Both the position numbers and the translations under genes were made by a program. DNA of 64,000 nucleotides from CBDHHC01 sp050633205. GTDB taxonomy: Bacteria > Pseudomonadota > Alphaproteobacteria > Rhizobiales > CBDHHC01. The notes beneath the pieces were generated by a model that was not told the DNA's origin, searched no databases, and worked only from the letters and a program-made list of their open reading frames with translations. This document shows positions 51,403-61,413 of the stretch, piece after piece. Every line of letters starts with the position of its first letter. The first letter of the stretch is position 1. The stretch lies in NCBI GenBank assembly GCA_050633205.1, contig JBOEGA010000046.1:12632-76631 (forward strand). Reading direction: 5' to 3'.

Positions 51403-51906
51403 GTGGCAGCGGATGTTGCACAGTTGGTTGAGCCTGTGGCTCAGGAACTCGGGTTACGTCTTGTGCGCGTGATAGTTTCAGGTCGCGACGGATGTACAGT
51501 ACAGATTATGGTAGATCGACAGAATGGTGGCATTTCTGTTGATGATTGCGCAAAGCTATCTCGCCGTTTGTCGCCGGTTCTGGATGTTGACAGTCCAATA
51601 TCGGGGAAATACAGGCTGGAGATTTCTTCGCCGGGAATTGACCGCCCGCTTGTCCGATTAACCGATTTCGTTGATTGGGCCGGGTATGAAGCAAAAATAG
51701 AGATGCTTGAATTGATCGAGGGCCGCAAGCGGTTCCGGGGTATCATTGAAGGTATTGAAGGCACTGAAGTCCGCTTACAGGTTGAACTTGAGGGATATGA
51801 CGGAGTTCAGGTTATTGGTCTTCAGATAGATATGATTGAAAGTGCGAAGCTGGTGATGTCAGATGAATTGATCAAGGCAGCGTTGGCTCAGAGTAAAACG
51901 GATTAG
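51403..51906 (+). CDS. rimP: Ribosome maturation factor RimP
   Basis: 30S assembly factor of 167 residues; two-domain fold with QELGLRLVRVIVSGRDGCTV and KLSRRLSPVLDVDSPISGKY then RLEISSPGIDRPLVRLTDF. GTG 51403 is used here. However, a strong site AAGGGG (51348-51353) lies 7 bases before an in-frame ATT at 51361, and the 14 codons between (including IEERFVRETG) are open and plausible. An AUU start, as in infC, would give 181 residues. First gene of the operon. Confidence 0.93.
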   Translation: MAADVAQLVEPVAQELGLRLVRVIVSGRDGCTVQIMVDRQNGGISVDDCAKLSRRLSPVLDVDSPISGKYRLEISSPGIDRPLVRLTDFVDWAGYEAKIEMLELIEGRKRFRGIIEGIEGTEVRLQVELEGYDGVQVIGLQIDMIESAKLVMSDELIKAALAQSKTD

Positions 51907-51975
51907 AACATCTTTAAGTAAGATGTTGTTAAGATATTGATTAGTCATTCGGACTGAATTGGAGACTTATAGGCT

Positions 51976-53619
51976 ATGGTTCAGGCAGGTATTAGCGCCA
52001 ACCGTTTAGAGCTTTTGCAAATTGCAGATGCTGTCGCTCGTGAAAAAGCGATTGATCGAGATGTTGTTATCCAGGCCATGGAAGATGCGATTCAAAAGGC
52101 CGCGAAATCCCGATATGGCAGCGAGAATGAGATCCGCGCCGAGATAGATCCGAAAACCGGTGAGATACGTCTGGCGCGTTTGCTGGAAGTTGTTGAAGCT
52201 GTTGAATTCGAAGCGACCCAGATTTCTATGAAAGAGGCGCGCAAACGTAATCCGGCTGCTGAACTTGGAGATTTTATCTCAGAGGAACTGCCACCACTGG
52301 ATTTCGGTCGTGTTGCAGCTCAAAATGCTAAACAGGTTATCGTTCATAAAGTTCGGGAAGCTGAGCGCGAGCGTCAGTATAACGAATATAAAGACCGTAT
52401 CGGTGATGTCGTTAATGGCGTTGTCAAACGGGTTGAATACGGAAATGTGATCGTCGATCTAGGTAAAGCCGAAGCTATTGTACGCAGAGACGAAGGTCTG
52501 CCGCGCGAGAATTTTCGGTATGGTGACAGAATACGTGCTTTCATATATGATGTTAAGCATGAACAAAGAGGGCCTCAGATCTTTTTGTCGAGAACCCGTC
52601 CTGAATTTATGGCTAAGCTGTTTGGACAGGAAGTTCCCGAGATTTACGATAATATCGTAGAGATTAAGTCTGTTTCCCGTGATCCAGGTAGCCGGGCGAA
52701 GATTGCAGTGAATTCAAGTGATTCATCAATTGATCCGGTTGGAGCCTGTGTTGGTATGCGCGGTGCGCGTGTTCAGGCGGTTGTTAACGAACTTCAGGGT
52801 GAGAAAATTGATATTATTCAATGGTCTCCTGATGCGGCGACATTTATTGTCAATGCGCTTGCCCCTGCCGAGGTTGTGAAGGTCGTTCTGGATGAAGATG
52901 CCGAGCGGATTGAGGTTGTTGTTCCTGATGAGCAGCTCAGCCTTGCTATTGGCCGTAAAGGGCAGAATGTACGTCTGGCCTCTCAGTTAACCGGGTGGGA
53001 TATCGACATTCTGACTGAGGCAGAAGAGTCCGAGCGCAGACAGAAAGAATTTGCTGAACGTTCAGAGATGTTTATGTCTGATCTGGATGTTGATGAGGTT
53101 ATTGCTCAGCTACTTGCGTCAGAAGGCTTTGCTTCGGTTGAAGAGGTTGCTTTCGTTGATGAATCCGAGGTCGAGTCGATTGAAGGCTTTGATGAGGAGA
53201 CTGCCAGCGAGATTCAGACCCGCGCAAGAGAATATCTGGAGCGACTTCAGGCAGAGCTTGAAGAAAAACGCAAAAGCCTTGGTATTGATGATGAACTTGC
53301 CGAACTGGATGGTATGACGACTGCTATGGTTGTCAGACTGGGCGAGAATGATATTAAGACAGTTGAACATCTTGCAGAATGCGCGACTGATGACCTTACC
53401 GGATGGTATGAAAAAACTGAGACCGAGAATAAGTTTTTTGAAGGTTATTTTGATAAGATTGATGTAAGCCGCGATGAGGCTGAAGCATTAATCATGTCTG
53501 CAAGAGTAAAAATTGGATGGATTACCGAGGAAGAACTCGCTTCTGCGGATAATTCGGAAGAAGATGAAGAAGAAGTCGAAGACTCTGAAGAAGCAGTTAG
53601 CGAAAAAGCTGCTGAGTGA
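51976..53619 (+). CDS. nusA: Transcription termination/antitermination protein NusA
   Basis: RNA polymerase-associated factor of 547 residues. The N-domain starts ELLQIADAVAREKAIDRDVV; S1 has GDVVNGVVKRVEYGNVIVDL; two KH domains follow (GVGACVGMRGARVQAVVNEL as VGACVGMRGARVQ, and LAIGRKGQNVRLASQLTGWD). The C-terminus has acidic repeats with helix-hairpin-helix-like segments and ends in a Glu-rich tail. Second in the rimP operon; NusA may act on the operon's own leader terminator. Confidence 0.97.
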   Translation: MVQAGISANRLELLQIADAVAREKAIDRDVVIQAMEDAIQKAAKSRYGSENEIRAEIDPKTGEIRLARLLEVVEAVEFEATQISMKEARKRNPAAELGDFISEELPPLDFGRVAAQNAKQVIVHKVREAERERQYNEYKDRIGDVVNGVVKRVEYGNVIVDLGKAEAIVRRDEGLPRENFRYGDRIRAFIYDVKHEQRGPQIFLSRTRPEFMAKLFGQEVPEIYDNIVEIKSVSRDPGSRAKIAVNSSDSSIDPVGACVGMRGARVQAVVNELQGEKIDIIQWSPDAATFIVNALAPAEVVKVVLDEDAERIEVVVPDEQLSLAIGRKGQNVRLASQLTGWDIDILTEAEESERRQKEFAERSEMFMSDLDVDEVIAQLLASEGFASVEEVAFVDESEVESIEGFDEETASEIQTRAREYLERLQAELEEKRKSLGIDDELAELDGMTTAMVVRLGENDIKTVEHLAECATDDLTGWYEKTETENKFFEGYFDKIDVSRDEAEALIMSARVKIGWITEEELASADNSEEDEEEVEDSEEAVSEKAAE

Positions 53620-53692
53620 GTCTGAACAATAAGGAGTATTTAATAAGGGCAGCATTTTATTCGGGACGTCCGAATGGATCTGATATAAAGTT

Positions 53693-54337
53693 ATGGAGAA
53701 GAGTTCTGATACATTAAGACAGTGCGTTGTAACGCGCGAAAAACTGGATGTTAACGAACTTGTTAGATTTGTGTTAGATCCTAATGGTTTGGTGGTTCCG
53801 GATTTAAAGCGTAAGCTACCGGGTCGTGGCGTTTGGGTTACGGCAAAAGCGGACAAGATTGAGATTGCGTTAAAAAAAGGCGTATTTAAGAAAGCATTTC
53901 GTCAATCTGTTGAGGTAGCTGATGATCTTGTAGAGCAAATTGATCGACTAATGCGTACTGCGGCTTTACAAAGACTTGCGCTGACCAATAAAGCGGGACA
54001 GTTAATTCTTGGTTTTGCCAAGGTTGATGCTGCATTAAGCAAAAAGAGTATACTAGCATTGATACATGCTTCTTCGGCAAGTTCAGATAGTCGAAGTAAG
54101 CTGAGCAATAAGTGGCGCGGCCTTCAAGGTGATAAGAGAAGTAGTCAGCGCACTGTGGAATGCTTTAGTGGTGAACAACTCAGTGTGGCGCTCGGTAAGC
54201 CCAATGTTGTTCATGGGGCCCTTGTATCAGGTGGTGCAAGCGGTTCGTTTCTTGAAGCAGTATCACGGATAGAAAGCTATAATTTAGTCAGTCAGGTCAA
54301 CTTGATAAAGAATGGCCAAAAATCGGAAGAAGTATGA
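53693..54337 (+). CDS. YlxR/DUF448 RNA-binding protein
   Basis: A 214-residue two-domain protein. The N-terminal YlxR part has RQCVVTREKLDVNELVRFVL and KLPGRGVWVTAKADKIEIAL. The C-terminal part (about 90-200) has an L7Ae-like core (KAGQLILGFAKVDAALSKKS) that may bind kinked RNA. The stop overlaps infB by four bases (ATGA). Its function is unsettled; a nucleoid or RNase P role has been proposed for YlxR in other phyla. Confidence 0.92.
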   Translation: MEKSSDTLRQCVVTREKLDVNELVRFVLDPNGLVVPDLKRKLPGRGVWVTAKADKIEIALKKGVFKKAFRQSVEVADDLVEQIDRLMRTAALQRLALTNKAGQLILGFAKVDAALSKKSILALIHASSASSDSRSKLSNKWRGLQGDKRSSQRTVECFSGEQLSVALGKPNVVHGALVSGGASGSFLEAVSRIESYNLVSQVNLIKNGQKSEEV

Positions 54338-57111
54338 GCGAAACTAAAGAAACAGACGACAAAGACACTCAGAAATCAAGGAAGACAATGACCTTGAGTC
54401 TGAAACGGACAGTGGAGTCTGGGCATGTCCGCCAGAACTTTAGTCATGGCCGTTCCAAATCTGTGTTAGTTGAAAAGAAGAAAAAACGGTCGATTGGTTC
54501 GGGTGAAGGCGAAGCCTCATCCGAGAAAACGACTCAACCGCAATCCAAAGCAGCTACATCAAAGGCTGCGACAGAGGATAAAGCGGCCAGCAAGCCACAG
54601 GGGCGTCAGCAACGATCCGCCAAAGGTGGTGGTCGTGGTCGTGGCTCCAAATCTTCAGGTAAGGGTGAGCAGCGTTCAGGTAATGTGCTGAAGGCTTTGT
54701 CCAGTGAGGAAAAAGATGCCCGGGCAAGGGCTCTCACAATGGCGCGTGCCCGTGCTGTAGAAGAAGAAAAGCAGGCAAAGGTAGAGGCTGCCCGACAGGC
54801 CGTTCTCGCAGCACAGCGAGCTGAAGAAGAAAAAGTTCGCGCTGTTGAAGAAGCTGCTGCCAAGGAGAAAGCTGAAGCTGAACGCAAAGTTCAGGAAGCT
54901 GAAGCTAAGAAAAAAGCTGAAGCAGAAGCTGCAAAAGCCCCAGCCAAGAAGAGTGAAGCTCCAAAGAGAAGTGAAACTCGTGGCCGGAAAGATGACAGCT
55001 CTTCAAAAGAGGCTGCTCCACGCCGTGATAATCGTGAGAAGCGTCCGTCTACAGGTCGTCCTGCTCCAGCAAGAAATGCCGGTGCAGATCGTGATGCTCC
55101 TGCAAAGCCTGAGATCAGTAAACGTGCTGAAAAGCCAAGAGGCGCACATGACCAGGCTTCTGATGACAGAAACAAAAAAGCCAAAGTTGATCGTGCAGCA
55201 GTGCGTAAAGCGCCTGAGCGCGTTAAAGGCAAGCTTACAATTACGAATGCGTTAAATGATGGGCAAAGAGAGAGATCTCTGGCTTCCCTGAAACGTAAGA
55301 GAGATCGTATTAAGAAGCAAAATATGGGGGTTCAGGTTGAACGTGAAAAAATCTCCAGGGAAGTTATTATCCCTGAGGTTATCACGATCCAGGAACTTGC
55401 AAACCGTATGGCCGAGCGTGGCGTGGATATTATCAAATTCCTTATGAAGCAAGGTCAGATGCACAAGATTAATGATATCATTGATACTGATACTGCCGAG
55501 CTTATTGTTGAGGAGTTTGGACACACTGCCAAACGTGTATCTGAAGCTGATGTGGAAGATGGCTTTATTGGAGATGAAGACAGCGATGATGATCTTCAGT
55601 CCAGAGCTCCGGTTGTAACTATCATGGGACACGTTGACCACGGTAAAACTTCATTGCTTGACGCATTGCGTCAGGAGAATGTTGTATCCGGCGAGGCGGG
55701 TGGAATTACCCAGCATATCGGTGCCTACCAGGTTCAGACAGATGCTGGTGACAAAATCACCTTTATTGATACGCCTGGTCACGAAGCCTTTACTGCGATG
55801 AGAGCGCGTGGTGCGAAAGTTACCGATATGGTAATTCTGGTTGTTGCTGCTGATGACGGGGTTATGCCTCAAACTGTAGAAGCAATTAACCATGCCAAGG
55901 CCGGTGATGTTCCAATCATTGTAGCTATTAATAAAATGGATAAGCCTTCGGCTGAACCAAACAGGGTTCGTACTGATCTTCTTCAGCATGAAATTGTTGT
56001 TGAGAGTATGAGCGGTGATGTTCTTGAGGTTGAGGTTTCTGCTAAAGAGCGCCTGAATCTTGATAAACTTCTTGAAGGCATTGTTCTTCAATCAGAGGTT
56101 ATGGAGCTGAAAGCCAATCCTGACAGATCTGCGGAAGGTGTGGTTGTTGAAGCCAAACTTGATAAAGGTCGTGGTCCGGTTGGAACCGTGCTTATTCAAC
56201 GTGGTACTCTGCGTGTTGGTGATATTGTTGTTGCCGGACGTGCATGGGGTAAGGTTCGTGCTCTGATTAATGATCAGGGAGAGCAGGTTCAGGAGGCTGG
56301 TCCTTCAGTACCTGTAGAAATCCTAGGGTTTGGTTCTGCTCCAGAAGCTGGCGATCAGCTTGCAGTTGTAGAGAGTGAAGCCAAGGCACGTGAAATTACC
56401 GGATATCGTGTGCGTAAGCGTCGTGATACTCATGCCGTTGGTGTTGGTTCAGGTCTGTCACTTGAGCAGATGATGTCTCAGCTTAAAGAGCAGGGACGCC
56501 AGGAGTTTCCGCTTCTGATCAAAGGTGATGTGCAGGGTTCTGTAGAAGCCATTTCGGCTGCTCTTGAAAAGCTGGGTACTGATGAAGTCGGTGCGCGGAT
56601 TGTTCATGCGGCAGTAGGTGGTATTACAGAGTCAGATATTACTCTTGCGACAGCGTCGAATGCTCCAATTCTGGGCTTTAATGTTCGTGCCAATGTGCAG
56701 GCCAGAGAAGCTGCGGAGCGTGATGGTATCGAGGTACGTTATTACTCGGTTATTTATGACCTGGTTGATGACATCAAAGCTGCCATGTCCGGAATGCTTT
56801 CTCCTGAAATGCGTGAGACATTCCTTGGTAATGCCGAGATACTGGAAGTCTTCCATATATCCAAAGTTGGTAAGGTTGCCGGTTGTCGCGTTACAGAAGG
56901 TAAGGTTGAACGTGGTGCGAAGGTACGGCTTATTCGTGATAACGTTGTTATTCACGAAGGTGAGCTATCAACACTGAAACGCTTTAAGGACGAAGTTAAA
57001 GAGGTTCAGACTGGTCAGGAATGTGGAATGGCCTTCACTAATTATCAGGATATGCGTCCGGGTGATGTGATCGAGTGCTTCCATGTTGAAGAGATCATTC
57101 GCACACTTTAG
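54334..57111 (+). CDS. infB: Translation initiation factor IF-2
   Basis: GTPase of 925 residues that brings initiator tRNA to the 30S subunit. The first ~320 residues are a charged Ala/Lys/Glu-rich region, typical of alphaproteobacterial IF-2. An IF2_N segment precedes the G domain: TIMGHVDHGKTSLLDALRQE (G1), DTPGHEAFTAMRARG (G3), NKMDKP (G4). C-terminal domains close with FHISKVGKVAGCRVTEGKVE and RPGDVIECFHVEEI. Overlaps ylxR by four bases. Confidence 0.98.
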   Translation: MSETKETDDKDTQKSRKTMTLSLKRTVESGHVRQNFSHGRSKSVLVEKKKKRSIGSGEGEASSEKTTQPQSKAATSKAATEDKAASKPQGRQQRSAKGGGRGRGSKSSGKGEQRSGNVLKALSSEEKDARARALTMARARAVEEEKQAKVEAARQAVLAAQRAEEEKVRAVEEAAAKEKAEAERKVQEAEAKKKAEAEAAKAPAKKSEAPKRSETRGRKDDSSSKEAAPRRDNREKRPSTGRPAPARNAGADRDAPAKPEISKRAEKPRGAHDQASDDRNKKAKVDRAAVRKAPERVKGKLTITNALNDGQRERSLASLKRKRDRIKKQNMGVQVEREKISREVIIPEVITIQELANRMAERGVDIIKFLMKQGQMHKINDIIDTDTAELIVEEFGHTAKRVSEADVEDGFIGDEDSDDDLQSRAPVVTIMGHVDHGKTSLLDALRQENVVSGEAGGITQHIGAYQVQTDAGDKITFIDTPGHEAFTAMRARGAKVTDMVILVVAADDGVMPQTVEAINHAKAGDVPIIVAINKMDKPSAEPNRVRTDLLQHEIVVESMSGDVLEVEVSAKERLNLDKLLEGIVLQSEVMELKANPDRSAEGVVVEAKLDKGRGPVGTVLIQRGTLRVGDIVVAGRAWGKVRALINDQGEQVQEAGPSVPVEILGFGSAPEAGDQLAVVESEAKAREITGYRVRKRRDTHAVGVGSGLSLEQMMSQLKEQGRQEFPLLIKGDVQGSVEAISAALEKLGTDEVGARIVHAAVGGITESDITLATASNAPILGFNVRANVQAREAAERDGIEVRYYSVIYDLVDDIKAAMSGMLSPEMRETFLGNAEILEVFHISKVGKVAGCRVTEGKVERGAKVRLIRDNVVIHEGELSTLKRFKDEVKEVQTGQECGMAFTNYQDMRPGDVIECFHVEEIIRTL

Positions 57112-57188
57112 TTCTCTGATTGAGAGAACGGGTATTTGGCTATAAACCAGATTTGTTATTTGAACCCCTCATATAGCAGGGGAAAGTG

Positions 57189-57210
57189 AAGGGAACATTT
57201 TTGTTCCCTT
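57189..57210. terminator. Hairpin between infB and rbfA
   Basis: AAGGGAAC / GTTCCCTT, 8-bp perfect stem with loop ATTTTT. There is no T run, so read-through to rbfA is likely; it may be a processing or stability element. Confidence 0.55.
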
Positions 57211-57267
57211 TGCCATATAGGCTATCATTTGTTTGATATAGCCTTATTTAGAAGGTAATTCAGTAAA

Positions 57268-57645
57268 ATGCATTCAGCAAAAGGCCCTAGTCAGCGCCAG
57301 TTGCGGATAGGTGAGTTGATCCGGAAGGCGCTCGCAGAGATCTTTATTCGAATTGATATTCGGGATCAGGATCTTACAGGTGTTGTTTGGACTGTCTCTG
57401 AAGTGAGTATCAGTCCTGATGCGAAGAACGCGCAGGTTTTTGTTTTCCCCTTTGGTGGTGGTGAACCGGAAATAGCGGTTGCAGCTCTTAATCGTCATGC
57501 AAAGTTTTTGCGTGGTGAGGTAACCCGCAAAGTTAATCTCAAGCATACACCGCAACTGAAATTTCAGATTGATAATTCGTTTGATTATTCAGAACGTATT
57601 GATCAGGTTCTGAAGTCTGATGAAGTTTCCAAGGACCTGGACTAG
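57268..57645 (+). CDS. rbfA: Ribosome-binding factor A
   Basis: Cold-shock 30S maturation factor, 125 residues, KH-type fold. Landmarks are RQLRIGELIRKALAEIFIRI, VSEVSISPDAKNAQVFVFPF and LKHTPQLKFQIDNSFDYSER. Located between infB and truB as usual. Confidence 0.96.
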   Translation: MHSAKGPSQRQLRIGELIRKALAEIFIRIDIRDQDLTGVVWTVSEVSISPDAKNAQVFVFPFGGGEPEIAVAALNRHAKFLRGEVTRKVNLKHTPQLKFQIDNSFDYSERIDQVLKSDEVSKDLD

Positions 57646-57752
57646 GTCCGGGGAATTAAAAATGCCGGGATACCGGCTGACATTTCTATTCTGGAGAGAT
57701 TGAAATTTATCAGGAGTTTCATCTCTTCAATTTTCAAAAAGAGAATAAGACT

Positions 57753-58682
57753 ATGGCACGTCGAAAAGGCAATCCGGTTAACGGGTGGCTTGTACTTGAT
57801 AAAGATGAAGGGATTACGTCTACACAGGCTGTCGGTAAAGCGCGTCGAATATTTAATGCGCAAAAGGCAGGACATGCGGGGACTCTTGATCCTCTCGCGA
57901 CAGGAATTTTACCGATTGCGTTTGGTGAGGCTACCAAGACTGTACCCTATTTAATGGATTCCGAGAAAACCTACAGATTTACGATTGCCTGGGGGGCTGA
58001 AACAGACACGGATGATGAGCAGGGGACTGTTGTTGCCCGTAACGATGAAAGACCGGAGCCTTCTGCAGTAGAAGAAGCTATCAAAAGTTTTGTTGGCGAT
58101 ATTATGCAGGTCCCTCCTCAATATTCAGCGATCAAAGTTGACGGGGCCAGAGCTTATGACCTTGCGAGAGAAGGTGAGGAATTTGAGCTTAAGGCCCGGC
58201 AGATCAGGATTGATCGTCTGGAAATTACAGTTTGTGAGCAGGATTTTTGCGTATTAGAAGCTGATTGCGGCAAAGGGACCTACGTGAGGTCTATTGCTCG
58301 TGATCTTGGCCGTCAGCTTGGCTGTCTTGGTCATATTACGCAATTAAGAAGGACACGGGTCGGCATATTTAGAGAAAATGATGCGATTTCATTTGACAAA
58401 ATACTGGAAACGCAAGAAGAGTTGCGTCAGAGTGGCGCTGAGCCTGCCATTTTGACTGAACAGCTTCGACCTGTTGAGACCGCGCTGGACGACATCCCGG
58501 CGCTGGCCGTTGACGGGAACGATGCACAAAGGCTCAAACGGGGGCAGTCTGTGCTAATACGCGGACGAGATGCTCCAATCATAAAAGGACCTTGCTATGC
58601 AATTTCACGAGGAGTTCTTGTGGCTTTGGGTGAGGTTATTCGTGGTGAACTGAAACCGACACGTGTTTTCAATTTGCCTTAG
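57753..58682 (+). CDS. truB: tRNA pseudouridine-55 synthase
   Basis: Makes psi55 in the T-loop of tRNAs; 309 residues. NGWLVLDKDEGITSTQAVGK at the start and HAGTLDPLATGILPIAFGEA with the catalytic Asp. VPPQYSAIKVDGARAYDLAR and CGKGTYVRSIARDLGRQLGC are the other family motifs. Starts inside the spacer after rbfA and is followed 30 bases later by rpsO. Confidence 0.97.
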   Translation: MARRKGNPVNGWLVLDKDEGITSTQAVGKARRIFNAQKAGHAGTLDPLATGILPIAFGEATKTVPYLMDSEKTYRFTIAWGAETDTDDEQGTVVARNDERPEPSAVEEAIKSFVGDIMQVPPQYSAIKVDGARAYDLAREGEEFELKARQIRIDRLEITVCEQDFCVLEADCGKGTYVRSIARDLGRQLGCLGHITQLRRTRVGIFRENDAISFDKILETQEELRQSGAEPAILTEQLRPVETALDDIPALAVDGNDAQRLKRGQSVLIRGRDAPIIKGPCYAISRGVLVALGEVIRGELKPTRVFNLP

Positions 58683-58712
58683 TAAAATTAACAGATACCA
58701 ATAGGAGATCCG

Positions 58713-58982
58713 ATGTCGGTAACTGCAGAACGTAAACAAGAACTTATTAAAGAATTTGCTACCAAAGACGGTGATACAGGTTCACCTGAGGTCCAGGTTG
58801 CTGTTTTGACTGAACGCATAGTAAATCTTACTGAACACTTCAAAACTCATAAAAAAGATAACCACTCACGTCGTGGCCTGTTGAAAATGGTTAGCCAGCG
58901 TCGCCGCTTGCTTGACTATGTCAAAGCCAATGATGATGCGCGTTATCAGGACCTTATTAAAAGACTTGGTCTACGCCGTTAA
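58713..58982 (+). CDS. rpsO: 30S ribosomal protein S15
   Basis: S15 primary binder of the 16S central domain; 89 residues, the standard length. KQELIKEFATKDGDTGSPEV, NLTEHFKTHKKDNHSRRGLL and RRRLLDYVKANDDARY are all typical. AGGAG lies before the ATG. Followed by pnp, the classic rpsO-pnp pair. Confidence 0.98.
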   Translation: MSVTAERKQELIKEFATKDGDTGSPEVQVAVLTERIVNLTEHFKTHKKDNHSRRGLLKMVSQRRRLLDYVKANDDARYQDLIKRLGLRR

Positions 58983-59116
58983 GGTACTCTCCCGGTTTTA
59001 TCGGGGTTATTTAAGGTTATGCAAGAAACATTGAAGAATAAATGCAGAAATGTGTTTCTTTAACTGCAAAACCATGTATGTTTTATGAGCTTATAAGATA
59101 AGCCTTAAACTTTAAT

Positions 59117-59160
59117 GGGAGATATTCTCTCCTTTACTTTGGGCGGCAATCCGGCTGCCC
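59117..59160 (+). promoter_or_regulatory. Two hairpins in the pnp leader
   Basis: GGAGA (59118-59122) / TCTCC (59128-59132) and GGGCGGC (59141-59147) / GCTGCCC (59154-59160, one G-U pair). In enterics such stems between rpsO and pnp are cut by RNase III and let PNPase control its own mRNA; the same is plausible here. Confidence 0.4.
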
Positions 59161-59247
59161 AGAGATACGTATGAATAGATGGATGATATTGATTTGACAT
59201 GAGGCGTTACTTTCGATTCATTTCATCTATAAGAAATGAGATAAAAT

Positions 59248-61374
59248 ATGTTTGATATACATACCGAAGAAGTTGAATGGGGTGGTCGGACACTCAAATT
59301 TGAAACCGGCCGCATTGCCAGACAAGCTCACGGTTCAGTGCTGGTTACTTATGGAGATACCAGCGTTTTGGCAACGGTTACTGCCGCAAAAGACGTGAAG
59401 CCAGGAATTGACTTCTTTCCCCTCACTGTAAATTACCAGGAAAAAACGTATGCCGCCGGAAAGATTCCAGGCGGTTATTTTAAACGTGAAGGCCGTCCTT
59501 CAGAGAAAGAAACTCTTGTTTCACGCCTGATTGACCGTCCTATCCGTCCGCTATTTGCACCAGGGTTTAAAAACGAGACCCAGGTTATTACGACTGTTCT
59601 GTCGCATGATATGGAAAATGATCCTGATGTTGTAGCTATGGTTGCAGCTTCTGCTGCACTGACAATATCCGGAGTTCCTTTCCTTGGTCCGATCGGCGCT
59701 GCACGTGTTGGCTATATTGATGGCGAATATATTCTGAATCCGCTTATGGATGAGATGGAAAGCACTACGCTTGATCTTGTTGTTGCCGGTACACAGGATG
59801 CAGTCCTGATGGTGGAATCCGAAGCTCAGGAGCTTAACGAAGACATCATGCTTGGTGCGGTTGTCTTTGGCCAGAAAGAATTCCAGACAGTCATCAATGC
59901 TGTGATCAATCTTGCTGAAAAGGCTGCCAAAGAGCCGTGGGATCTTGTTGAAGTTGACAAATCCAAATATGAAAGCAGAGTTCGCGAGATGGCTGAAGAA
60001 GGTCTTCGCGCGGCTTACGAAAATCCTGAGAAAAAGAAACGTCAGGATGCGATCGGCGAAATTAAAGACAAAGTTTTTGCCGAGCTAATGCCTGATGAGG
60101 ATGACGGGTCAGAGAAAGTTCTTCTTGGCTCTGTATTCAAAGGTCTGGAAAGCGAGATTGTTCGCGGAAACATTATCAAAACGAAAGTTCGTATTGATGG
60201 TCGTGACCTGACAACAGTTCGCCCGATTGTTTCTGAAGTGGGAGTTTTACCAAGAGCACATGGTTCATCCCTGTTTACTCGTGGTGAAACGCAGGCACTG
60301 GTTGTTGCTACACTTGGTACTGGTGAAGATGAGCAGATTATTGATGCTCTTGAAGGTACTTACAGAGAGCCATTCCTTCTTCATTATAATTTCCCTCCTT
60401 ACTCAGTTGGTGAAGTTGGACGTGTTGGTTTTACCGGCCGTCGTGAAATTGGTCATGGCAAGCTTGCATGGCGTGCAATGCACCCTGTTCTGCCTACTAA
60501 AGAAGAGTTTCCTTATACGCTTCGTGTGGTTTCTGAAATCACTGAATCTAACGGTTCTTCTTCTATGGCGACAGTTTGTGGTACGTCTCTAGCACTAATG
60601 GATGCGGGTGTTCCTCTGAAACGTCCTGTTGCAGGTATTGCGATGGGTCTGATTAAAGAAGAAGACGGCTTTGCGGTTCTGTCTGATATTCTTGGTGATG
60701 AAGATCATCTGGGTGACATGGACTTTAAAGTTGCTGGTACTGCAGATGGTATTACGTCTCTTCAGATGGATATCAAGATTACCGGTATTACTGAAGATAT
60801 TATGCGCATCGCACTTGATCAGGCGAGAGACGGTCGTGTTCATATTCTTGGTGAGATGAATAAGGCTCTTACTGAAGCTCGCCCTGAGCTTGGTGAGTTT
60901 GCTCCACGTATTGAGACACTGACTATTCCTACTGACAAGATCCGTGAAGTTATCGGTTCTGGTGGTTCGGTTATTCGCGGTATCGTGGAAGAAACCGGAG
61001 CCAAGATTGATATTTCTGATGATGGTGTTGTTAAGGTTGCAGCTTCTGACGGAGCTTCAATTAATGCTGCTATCAAGATGATCAAAGAGATTGCGTCAGA
61101 ACCAGAAGTTGGAATGATATACAAAGGTAAGGTCGTCAAGATCATGGACTTTGGTGCATTTGTAAACTTCTTTGGTGCCCGTGATGGTCTGGTTCATATT
61201 TCTCAACTTGCTGATCGTCGTGTGGCGAATGTCAGCGAGATTGTTTCTGAAGGCCAGGAAGTTTTCGTTAAACTTCTCGGAATTGATGACCGTGGCAAGG
61301 TTCGCCTGTCAATGAAGGTTGTTGATCAGGAAACTGGTTCTGAGAAAGCTAAAGAAGAGGAAGATGCGGAATAA
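59248..61374 (+). CDS. pnp: Polynucleotide phosphorylase
   Basis: Phosphorolytic 3'-5' exoribonuclease of the degradosome; 708 residues. Two RNase PH-like domains (GRIARQAHGSVLVTYGDTSV; GVLPRAHGSSLFTRGETQAL) around an all-helical domain, then KH (IREVIGSGGSVIRGIVEETG) and S1 (GKVVKIMDFGAFVNFFGARD). Length is normal. Ends at a strong terminator. Confidence 0.98.
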   Translation: MFDIHTEEVEWGGRTLKFETGRIARQAHGSVLVTYGDTSVLATVTAAKDVKPGIDFFPLTVNYQEKTYAAGKIPGGYFKREGRPSEKETLVSRLIDRPIRPLFAPGFKNETQVITTVLSHDMENDPDVVAMVAASAALTISGVPFLGPIGAARVGYIDGEYILNPLMDEMESTTLDLVVAGTQDAVLMVESEAQELNEDIMLGAVVFGQKEFQTVINAVINLAEKAAKEPWDLVEVDKSKYESRVREMAEEGLRAAYENPEKKKRQDAIGEIKDKVFAELMPDEDDGSEKVLLGSVFKGLESEIVRGNIIKTKVRIDGRDLTTVRPIVSEVGVLPRAHGSSLFTRGETQALVVATLGTGEDEQIIDALEGTYREPFLLHYNFPPYSVGEVGRVGFTGRREIGHGKLAWRAMHPVLPTKEEFPYTLRVVSEITESNGSSSMATVCGTSLALMDAGVPLKRPVAGIAMGLIKEEDGFAVLSDILGDEDHLGDMDFKVAGTADGITSLQMDIKITGITEDIMRIALDQARDGRVHILGEMNKALTEARPELGEFAPRIETLTIPTDKIREVIGSGGSVIRGIVEETGAKIDISDDGVVKVAASDGASINAAIKMIKEIASEPEVGMIYKGKVVKIMDFGAFVNFFGARDGLVHISQLADRRVANVSEIVSEGQEVFVKLLGIDDRGKVRLSMKVVDQETGSEKAKEEEDAE

Positions 61375-61413
61375 GGTGTAAGCTGATTTCGTTATTTTCT
61401 AAATGAATTGGAA

